A stretch of DNA of 64,000 bases from Carettochelys insculpta (lineage: Eukaryota; Chordata; Testudines; Carettochelyidae), in the NCBI RefSeq assembly GCF_033958435.1, contig NC_134141.1, positions 98,993,001 to 99,057,000 of the forward strand, read 5' to 3'. Numbering within the stretch: the stretch's first letter is position 1; the number at the start of each line of letters is the position of its first letter. Below the pieces are notes generated by a model. It searched no databases and was not told where the DNA came from. It saw nothing but the letters and a program-made list of their open reading frames with translations. The position numbers and the translations under genes are program-made. This document shows positions 55,262 to 64,000 of this stretch, piece by piece.

Positions 55262-56015
55262 CTATCGAATTTCTCTGGGCCTGTTCAGCAGTAATGAGGC
55301 TGGAGGACTGATAGACTTACCATGCCCCTGGACAAGGTGCAGGAACCTGAACCACAAAAAAACTCAATCTTCTGCTGGTGGAATCTGACTCAGATGATGA
55401 AAATGAACATTCTTTGGTCCATACGGCTTCAGATCATTATTGAGCAGAACATGGTAGCAGTATAGATGTATGTCCTCTGAAATGATGGTTGAAGTTTGAA
55501 GAGATATAGGAATCTTTAGCACATCTGGCGCATAAATATTTTGTAATGTCAGCTAGAACGAACCATGCAAATACCTGCTTTCCCTTTCAGGTGACATTGT
55601 GAACTAGAAATGGGAAGCACTATTTCCCGCAAATATAAACAAACTTGTTTATTTTAGTGGACCTGAAGGCTCTAAATTTTTACATTGTTTTATTTGTGAA
55701 CATAGTTATTTTTGTACATAAGTCTACATTTGTAAGTTCAGCTGTCAAGATTGCACTACAGTGCTTCTAATGAGGGAATTGAAAAATATTATTTCTTCTG
55801 CTTTTTACAGTGCAACTCTTTGAAATAAAAATAAATATAAAGTGAGTACTGTACACGTATTCTGTGTTGTAACTGAAATAAACATATTTGAAGAGGTAAA
55901 AACCATCCAAAACATTTCAATAAATGGTATTCTGTAATTGTTTAACAATGTAATTAATCATTATTAATATTTTAATTGCATGATTAATCACAAATAATTA
56001 TTAATTGCTTTCCTT
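55262..56015 (+). pseudogene. hAT transposase C-terminal relic with 3' untranslated region
   Basis: Around 55,376-55,680 broken frames spell the end of a hAT transposase: 'LVESDSDDENEHSLVHTA', 'SSIDVCPLK' then, after a stop, 'WLKFEEI', 'ESLAHLAHKYF', and in another frame 'LSLSGDIVN' and 'ALFPANINKLVYF'. The family C-terminal dimerisation region has the pattern WWxxxxxxYPxLAxLARKYLxxPATSxxxERxFSxxGxIV. 3' of this is an AT-rich untranslated part ending in 'gattaatcacaaataattat'-type repeats (55,950-56,010), decayed from a GATTAATCGCGATTAAT-like array that I associate with this element in sauropsids. At least three in-frame stops and a frameshift. No terminal repeats identified. Confidence 0.7.
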
Positions 56016-58066
56016 GCTGTGTACTCCTTATATAGTAACAGGGAGTCCTAGGCAAAGAATGGGAGAACTAAGGCAGGTGCTTTGAGAGGAGACCTAAGCA
56101 GTGTTATGGGATACAGCTATTGTCCAGAAACATACTGTGTCTTTGGCAATCAGGTCAGGGAACACAATACTAGTTGCATTTTCTTCTGACAACTTCAAAT
56201 AGAGCAAGAATGTAAGAGGAAAAAATAGATGGTCCCTTTTCTTTCTTCACTGAGCTCAGGTGGCAAGACCAGAGACTATAGATCAGTGCAGCCTGCTTCT
56301 GTTCAAAATCAGCCTTATGATAGCATACACAGCTGTACGTAATCCTGAAATGCCAGTGCTTGCTAGCAGAGGCCCACATAACAATTAACCGTATATGAAC
56401 ACCTTGGATGGTAATCATCTGTTAACATTCACCTACAGTTTGAGTTCTGGGTGACAGTGAAATGGCCTTGTCTCTAAATCATATCTAGGACTTGAGCACA
56501 AGTTGTTGAACTTGTGCATACACGCTGAGAATGGCAGATGATTTTACACAATATGATTATTTTCCCCTGTTCATCTCTGGGCAGACTAAACCCTGATGGA
56601 CCATTCTAACTGCATGATGGAAGCTTGTGAAATTGCTCATCTATCTTCTCCTGCTTACAACAACCATAAGCAATTAGATTTTTTAAAAATAACTAAACAC
56701 AATTTTGTGTAGTTCCATATTCCTCCTTTGCTATGAAACCAAACACAAATGATGGGAAAATGTTTCTTTCATCTAACCCTACCCCCACGCCAGGAAGAAT
56801 TTCTTTTCTTTGCCTTCTCTAACATTTTGGTAATTCTTGAAACAGAGACGTTAGCATGGACTGAGCCCAAGAGCAAGTGACCTAAATATTGCTCTGCAGA
56901 AAAATGCCATACTTATGAAATCATTTTTCATGTACTCATAGTGTGATGGTCAAACATATGTGTGCTAAGACCGTATTTGGTGCACAGCCTGGAGGGCTAA
57001 TCCTTATTTATACTGAGAATAAGCTCCCTGTCAAGTGTTACATTTTTATTCCATATTTATTACTTATTTGGGTTTATTTTCTTGTCATCCTCAACATGCT
57101 CTCCCCTCCCTCCAGTACATTCTAAATGAAATAAACAATAAACTACTAACAAACAAAAGAAAACTGGCATTTAAAAGACTTGACCTTCATTTCTACAAAA
57201 AATAACAATAAACTTCTCCTTTTCCTCTGTCAGCAGTATATGAAATTTTCTGTTTTAGATTTGTAAAAGAGATTTTTGAAGATGGGGAAGGAATTTGCCG
57301 AAGCTCAGAACCTCTGAAAACCAAACCATAAAGGATTCTCTCAAAAATGGAAAGTTATTAGATTTTGAACATAGTATAAAAGAAAAAAAATTAACTAAGC
57401 TTTGTAATAGCCACCACACCAACAAAGCAAATAAAATGTCACATATGGAACAAATTAAAGGGCTTTACAGATCTTCAAGTAGTACAATAATATATTGCTG
57501 CAGTAGTGAATATACAAAGAGCTGTCTAGTATATATTAAAACATTTTAAATGCATTAATGCAACAGAAATGGAAGATTTACAGTTCTCTTATTCCTTGAT
57601 CCTACAGCCACTTGCTTCCAAGTATAGTGATTACTATCATGAATGGTCCCATTGAAACAGTAAGAAATATGTTAGCCAGTGTGTGCAGCATTGGCTTTTT
57701 GGTACACGTTTATTGCATTTTCTATCCCTGTGTTGCTTCTCTAGGCCTGAACGTATGAGGTATTAAGGAGTCCCAGTTCCCACTGACTTTTATAGCAGTG
57801 CGTAGCACTCAGCAGCTTTCATTATGCAGTCCCTAATTTTAATATTAATGTGTGCTCATTGCATAAGATGTTGGTCTGCATGATCTGTAAAAGTGGGTCC
57901 CACTGGCTCTTTCCCAGTGCCACTGTGGAGGTGCCCTGATGCGATGTGCACAGTGTGCAAAGGAGTTCCTACATAATGAGTCTTCCCATGACTACCTTAC
58001 CTTGTTTTAATGCAGGGCTTAGGTGGTGTGATGAGCTGTCTGCCCCTGGAACGAATTTCACACTAA
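56016..58066. other. no gene seen
   Basis: AT-rich. The 84-codon frame at 57,295-57,549 is low-complexity Lys/Asn/Ser-rich and has no domain. Confidence 0.5.
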
Positions 58067-58412
58067 GGCTGCGTCTGTGCTGCTCCTCCCTTTCGGAAGG
58101 GGCACATAAATGCAGCGGATCGAAAATGCTAATGTGTCACAGTTATGAATATTCAGCACTTCATTTGCATAATAGCAGCCAATCATTGCATCGAAAGTGC
58201 TGCTTTCAAAATGCAAACTAGCCGTGTAGACGGGATTCCTTTGAAAGGAAGCCTCTCTTTCAAAAGCACCCTTCCCCCTGAAAAAAATCGGGAAGATACT
58301 GCGGGAGTATGCAAAAGAGGCATGAGATATTTAAATCTGCACCTCGTTTTCATTTTCAATTGGCTCTATTTCCACGCCCCTTCCAAAAGGGAGGGGGAGT
58401 GTGGATACAGCC
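58067..58412. mobile_element. Harbinger-like MITE, foldback, decayed
   Basis: Ends GGCTGCGTCTGTGCTGC (58,067) and 'gtgtggatacagcc' (to 58,412). The interior order 'catttgcataatagcag', 'tgcaaactagccgtgtagac', 'cctttgaaaggaagcc' parallels the octamer-bearing foldback family at 23.8 and 38.1 kb. The flanks (taa / acc) do not match. Confidence 0.7.
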
Positions 58413-59658
58413 ACCATGAGCAGGCCCTATCCAGCCACTGATCTTTATCCAGCTCTTCCCCTTATATAGACTGTATGACCGTACATGAAATAGTGGCAGA
58501 ATATCACATACATGCTTTTAAAAAGTAAACCTAGGAAACTACATGCAGAAATCAAGTTAAAGTCAATATTCAGACAGCACAGCTAAACTCAAATGCCAAG
58601 TACTGCAAAATCTAAGGTTCCCATAACAATATACTTTTTTTGTATTGCACAGACCTAGAACTTTCTATTTCTCTGTGCAGCTTGGAGTAGTGTCTTAAAG
58701 TGGGTACCATAAGTCATACAGGCTATATTGGAATATACATTACTGTAGGTGTGTAATATTACCAAGTAGTAGTTGCTGGAGGAGCACTGATAGATTATTT
58801 AAATTCTCAATTATTATTCTAAGATATCATTATTTCAGTCACAAGTTTGCATATAAAAAGACCAATTGAATCAAAGCCCAAGTTCTGTGCTATGTTCTAT
58901 GCGAGCAAAAAGAAAGTCATAATGCCTGGCATTGAGATGTTACAAACTAAAGAGACAGATAAAGGATACAATGCATAAGCAATTAAGGTAAGTCTAAGCA
59001 GTATTTTGTCTCATCTTGCCTCATGTTCAGAAAAATTACTGCTTGGAATTGCAATTTCTAAAAGCTCATGTAAGAAATTTTGCTGAAGAATCACACCAAG
59101 ATAGACATACTCATCTGAGCACAGGGTGTTGGGGTTTGGTATAAAAATATCCCAGCAATTTCTCAGACTTGTTTTTTCCTGAAATTGGAGTAAATGGGTT
59201 TTTGCAATGAATAAAAGCTTATTGTCCAACTCTCCTCCTTCACAGCAGTTCTTTCAATCACCATTAGGAGAATTCCTGTTAGGGAGTATTTCATTGACTT
59301 CAACAGGACCAGAAATACATCCTGTGACTTAAACTACGTTAGTTCTGCATTATACTTGTGTGCCATATATAGACATAATTTCTGCAGAAACTGCTGTTTG
59401 GGTCTGCCTGATCTCCCTGTTCTTGATGAGGCTTAGGTTCAAGGGACCATAATTAACTCCCATGACTCTGTCCTCTTCTGCGTGCTTGTAACTTCACTGT
59501 GACTAATACAAATTCTTTCACACGTGGTAAAGACCTTTCTTCTCATTCTCAATAACAAGTTGAAATTTCTAAAACATTCATTTGAGATGTATGAGCACAG
59601 AAAAAGCACCTGATGTCTTGAAGATAGCATTATTTTCACCTGCTGCTGGTAGCTCAGA
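58413..59658. other. no gene seen
   Basis: AT-rich. 59,291-59,310 has 'tcattgacttcaacaggacc', a phrase of old sauropsid repeats. Confidence 0.45.
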
Positions 59659-60005
59659 GGCTACAGCTACACTAGTGAGTTTTTTAGACCAAACTGGAGT
59701 TTTGTTGACACAAGTTGCCGCACGTCCACCTACAAAATATGTTTTGTCAACAGTCTGTCAACAAAACTCAGCACTTCCGCTGCCAACCACCTTCTGTCAG
59801 CGGATAGGGCTTCCGGGACACTGGACAGCCTTGCCTGTTGTGCTTCTGGTTGGCTGTTTTGTCAAGAGAGTGTCCAGGCTGTCTGACTACTCTGTCGACA
59901 GAGTGGATCACTCTTTTGATCTGCATTAGTGTATGGCCACACTCTGTCAACAGATGTTTTGTCAGAAAATCTCTTCTAACAGATGTTTCTAGTATAACTG
60001 TAGCC
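59659..60005. mobile_element. Harbinger-like MITE with possible 5-bp duplication
   Basis: Ends GGCTACAGCTACACTAG (59,659) and 'ctagtataactgtagcc' (to about 60,005). TCAGA stands on both sides (59,654-59,658; 60,006-60,010). Interior arms have 'tttgttgacacaa', 'tctgtcaacaaaa' and 'tctgtcaacagat' motifs like the element at 45.4 kb. Confidence 0.8.
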
Positions 60006-62409
60006 TCAGAAGACGGCATGTAGAAAGTTAGGGAACGTCTGGGCTCAGAACTAGCATGTCGAACTTGAGCTGAATGCCTAGCTTTTCAGATAGCGGGATC
60101 TGACTGAAAGCAGACTCCAATAGGGCCTGATAGAAATCCCTTGAAACCAACTGAACCATCTAGGTGAATTCAACAGACTGTAGTTCAGGTTTATAATGAA
60201 AATGTGCCACTCTAAGCATAACTATTTCACTACTACTACAGGGTTGCAATAGCCACTGTTTTTTTTTTAAACAGTCTTTGTTTGGTAAGTCCTGCAATAG
60301 TATTTCTAAGTAAATTGCCATTTTAGTCTAATATTTAGAGAATCTTCTCTTTTTTATTTGTAATGAGTTATGTAAACATATAATAAGCTATGGCATGAGT
60401 TTAAAAGGTCAGCAATGTTTTAAAAACAATTGTCAGTCTCAAGTAAAACACCTGGTATGAAGTTGAGGTGGTTTGGCAAGAAACCCTTTCAACATTAGTA
60501 CTACAAAAAGATCTGGGTGTCTACTCTATTGCTTGTAAAATGTCCTGTATATAAGAATATGGCCACTTAAAGCTGTTACTCCTTAAAAATAAAAAATGAA
60601 TAATCTTTCCAACTCATATTTCCATTTTAACTGACCATACATCTATGCAAAATAAACACACTACAAGTAATGAAGAGACAGCTTTAAAGAGCTGTAAAAG
60701 GATTTCCACTATATTCATAAAACTTCAAGGATGGTTTAGAAAGCAAAAATATAATAAGTAGAATATTATAGCTCTAGATTCGTAATTGGGCTTCAGTGAA
60801 TAGTTCAGTCAAGCTTTTCACCCTTATGAATCAGCCTTTTAAAATCACAAGCAATAATAGCACAATTAGAATAAAAAAAATCCTGACTACTGAAGCATCA
60901 GAAAATTGCACAAAATTATTTCAAGTCTTGGGAGCAATGGAGCTACTGAAACAATGCAATTATCTTCAGAAGGCCAAATGAGAGAGTTCCTTCTAATCTT
61001 ATTTAAACAATTGGTAAGGAAACTGAAAAGGGGTAGCATAAATTAAGACCTGAGAGAACGATTAAGTGGTTCTGTTTCCTTGAACAATAGAGTAGCTGAG
61101 AGAAAGAAAGAAAAGAGAAAGGACCGTTAGTGAGCCACAAACAATTCCTTAAAGTGTTAGGCACCTGTTCATCTCTGTTTTGAAATCTGGAGAACAAACT
61201 CTTCAAAAATCAGTCACCACCTTACATTATGTGAGTAAGCAAAACCTTACATTCTAGAAACAAGCTGCTCAAAAACATATTTCCCTATCAAGTGCAGAAA
61301 ACAATGAGCTCCTAAAATATAAAATAGATATAACAATCTGACTAGATGGTATGCCATGGCTCTCTCATTATATAGCAAATACATGCAACATTTTTTGGGT
61401 TTGTTTAGGATTAGTTTAATATTGCATGTCAGCAAAGGTTCCATTTATCAGATACTGGTCACTCTGGTCACAGTTTCACCTCATCCCTATAAAATAAATC
61501 AATCTGTGAAGCAGTGAAGTTATTTCAAATGAAATGATGCAGTTAAATGACATGATGCTAAATTGACTGTGTTCTCTACCTTTATCAAAGCAGGGCTTAT
61601 GAATTTTTTCCTGTTGTAGACGAGGTGCAAGTGCTCTGAACGGCACTAGGTTGGTGAACTTACATCTTTAGATACCAAGAAAAGGTGTGCAGAAACATTA
61701 TTCCCACTTGTATATGTTGTAGTTTTGTAGGAACCCTCTTTCTTTTCTTCTCCCCCAAGATGTTGGATTCCATTTCACAGCTCCTAAAAAAACAGTGTAT
61801 CAGGTACCCAAATCAGAGAAGGCCTTACTCAGAATGCAACATTCATATTCATACATGTATGGTACTAGTATTTACTGCATTGTAGTATCCTCTGGCAGTT
61901 ATGGACTCTGAAACCCTTCATTATAATAATCTGGACACATCCAAGATGAAGGTATGAAGGAAAACCTGGAAGCAAACTATATATTGCTTAACCCTTCCAA
62001 AACAAAATAAATGAAATAAAAATCAAGGTGGATGTGGGAGAAAGGAGCTGCAAAAGGGAGAGTGTAAATCACACATTACTTAAAAATTTCCTATGGAAAC
62101 AAAAGCAAACATGAAGGAAATACTTGAAGTGTAGAAGTCATATAGTGAAAAGGAAACATATTGATGTTGGTTAATTGGAAATACATCGTCCAACAGGTGC
62201 CAAATGCAAAAGAACATTAAATAATAATAACGCAGATAATTAGTAATGTCTGTCGTGCATTTTTTTCCTTTATGACATAGAAGATGTATGTGGAACTTTT
62301 TACTATTGTATTTGAATGGACACAAAGTTATGGCAAAGCTCTGAATCTATCTTGGCACATCTGGATACTGGCATGTATCATAAGCTTTTCATTTGCTGCA
62401 TTATGTATA
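60006..62409. other. no gene seen
   Basis: 2.4 kb of AT-rich DNA with only short frames and no element recognised. Confidence 0.55.
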
Positions 62410-62419
62410 TGAGACAAAG
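62410..62419. repeat. 10-bp target duplication of Penelope copy, left
   Basis: TGAGACAAAG here is repeated at 62,987-62,996, bracketing the Penelope fragment. Confidence 0.75.
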
Positions 62420-62830
62420 CCCATCGTGGGCTCATTCAGCTGCACATCTACCAATGTAATTTATGCCATCATGTGCCAGCAATGCCCCTCTGCCATATAC
62501 ATCGGACAAACTGGACAGTCTCTACGTAAAAGAATAAATGCACACAAATCAGACATCAGAAATGGCAATATACAAAAACCCATAGGAGAGCACTTCAATC
62601 TCCCAGGACACACAGTAGCAGTTTTAAAAGTAGCTATCCTGCAGCAAAGAAATTTCAAGAACAGACTCCAAAGAGAAATTGCTGAGCTACAATTCATCTG
62701 CAAATTCAATACCCTCAGCTCAGGATTAAACAAGGACTGTGAATGGCTGGCTAAATACAAAAGCAGCTTCCCCTCTCTTGGAGTTCACACCTCCAGATCT
62801 ACTGATGACAATACAACTCAGCCTGCCTGA
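62420..62830 (+). pseudogene. Penelope GIY-YIG endonuclease, truncated
   Basis: An open frame through the nuclease domain: 'TNVIYAIMCQQCPSAIYIGQ' carries the (G)IY-YIG-equivalent strands, 'SLRKRINAHKSDI' the catalytic Arg and His, and 'KPIGEHFNLPGH' the Glu. The C-terminus 'REIAELQFICKFNTLSSGLN' matches the other copies. The stop is at 62,828-62,830. The frame runs upstream past the insertion border into host sequence by chance. The nuclease reads without a stop but has no RT attached and no start of its own. Confidence 0.85.
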
Positions 62831-62986
62831 CTGAGCTAACCTCGTTATCCCCAGCCTTGCTCTGGCCTATTTATACCTGGCCTTGCAGATTTCCAGGACC
62901 AGCATCTGAAGAAGTGAGTTAACTCACGAAAGCTCATGCTCTAAACTTTTCTGTTAGTGTAAAGGTGCCACAGGACCCTTCGTTGC
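62420..62986 (+). mobile_element. Penelope-like element, 5'-truncated to the endonuclease
   Basis: Bracketed by a 10-bp duplication. It starts inside the endonuclease coding region and ends with the Penelope tail: 'catctgaagaagtgagttaa', 'cacgaaagctcatgctctaa', 'gtgccacaggacccttcgtt'. A 567-bp insertion with both borders defined. Confidence 0.85.
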
Positions 62987-62996
62987 TGAGACAAAG

Positions 62997-63304
62997 AAGA
63001 GGCTAGAGGCTTTAGAGATAAAAAGAGACATCATGCCAAGTCATTGTGCCAATATATAAATAAGACAAACAAGTCTCTGATGAACCACTTTACTGCTTTA
63101 TTGACGGAAACTGTATGTTCCTGGGAGCAGTACTTGTACCTTAAATGCTCTTATGCTATAAAAATGTCCAGTTAAGGTTTTTTTTATAAAAAATAACAAT
63201 TGTATTTTTATTTAAATGGTTGGGCCATTGTAAAATAGTGTTATGTTAAAAAAGCATGTACTGGCTGTTACAGTTAAAGGAACTTCATAATATTCTAGTA
63301 TCTA
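62997..63304. other. no gene seen
   Basis: AT-rich with a T-run near 63,180. Confidence 0.5.
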
Positions 63305-63480
63305 ACAGGCCCACTGACAAGGGGAGGAAGGGAGCAATTTCCCTGGAGTCTGGCGGTGCAAAAGGGCTTGGGGAGCCTGGCTGCCATGATATCAAATCGG
63401 TGTTGCCCCCTGGGCAGTGCAGTGGACTGGTGTTGTGGGGAGATGTGCTGTGGTCTTGGTGGTTTGAGGGTTCAAGTCCA
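63305..63480 (+). repeat. GC-rich dispersed repeat, possible copy 3
   Basis: 'aggaagggagcaatttccct' followed by 'ggagtctggcggtgcaaaag' follows the order of 49,450-49,510 and the reverse of 16,830-16,890. More diverged than the other two. Confidence 0.4.
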
Positions 63481-64000
63481 TCCCTTTTGCCTGAGGCCCC
63501 ACCGACCTGGGATCACAGAGAAGGCTCCCCTCCGCACACTGCCTGCTGTCTTGCCCAGGGACTGGGTGAGGCTATCAGCCCTGCAGATGTCCAACATTAG
63601 TCTCAACATTACAAAGGCTACACAATATCATCAAAGATGGTATTTGGATGCGAGGCTGTCAAGCAGATACAAAGGGTGCACAATCATACAGCTTTCCAAA
63701 ATATCATGACCAACCAAAACTATGATGTTTGTTTATGTCAGCGGTAGGTCACACTGAGTGAATGGGCTCCATGCCCTGGGGCCCTGGCCAGAAGGTGGCT
63801 CCCACAATAATGGGGGCCCCAACCCATTCTGTCCACCCAGTGCTCATGCTGGGGAGCAGGGTCAGGGCTTATGGGCTTGCCTTATTCCCTGGAAGGCAGT
63901 CTGAGTGGGGCAAGTCTGTGAACCCTACCCCTGCTTCCCTGGCAGAAATGCTGGGGTTGTGGGGAGAATTTTTAGGGAGGAGACTACACGTAGAAGGGGT
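63481..64000. other. no gene seen
   Basis: The first part is AT-mixed; 63,740-63,960 is GC-rich and may be an unknown dispersed repeat cut by the window end. Confidence 0.4.

Overview
The window reads as non-coding DNA of a land vertebrate, most likely a cryptodire turtle. The basis is its repeat content: CR1 LINEs in both orientations, a tRNA-derived SINE with a CR1-like tail of the tortoise Cry I type, Penelope-like elements with GIY-YIG endonucleases, and a very large family of PIF/Harbinger elements whose ends carry a GTCTACAC core. I found no exon, tRNA gene, rRNA gene or CRISPR array of a host locus that I could defend. Every recognisable protein is transposon-encoded and every copy is broken.

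Layout. 0-14 kb: a hAT MITE, MIR and Cry I SINEs, an old CR1 split by an unidentified insertion (4.1-7.2 kb), a CR1 tail and two MITEs. 14-16 kb: a truncated Harbinger element with a HARBI1-like transposase pseudogene. 18-25 kb: a Tigger-like MITE, a CR1 split by an internally deleted Harbinger derivative, a second CR1, a foldback MITE and a MITE fragment. 27-32 kb: a 3.95-kb two-gene Harbinger element (Myb/SANT-like protein on +, transposase on -, convergent) inserted in the reverse transcriptase of a decayed Gypsy element. 33-34 kb: CR1. 35.5-40 kb: a nested Penelope cluster with three foldback MITEs. 40-43 kb: CR1 split by a MITE. 43-50 kb: small Penelope-derived inverted elements, MITEs and a second Tigger-like copy. 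51.5-55.2 kb: a MITE split by the best preserved CR1, which retains an SGNH-hydrolase ORF1, a complete AP-endonuclease domain and a reverse transcriptase. 55.3-56 kb: a hAT transposase relic. 58-64 kb: two MITEs and a Penelope endonuclease fragment with a target-site duplication.

The elements act on each other more than on any host gene. Harbinger transposase and its Myb-like partner would have mobilised the MITEs; CR1 reverse transcriptase probably moved the Cry I SINE; Penelope RT/endonuclease probably made the short inverted-tail elements. Nesting gives a relative order: Gypsy and several CR1 copies are older, Harbinger elements and MITEs inserted into them, and at least one CR1 inserted later into a MITE. 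The long unannotated stretches are AT-rich and show no convincing coding signal.
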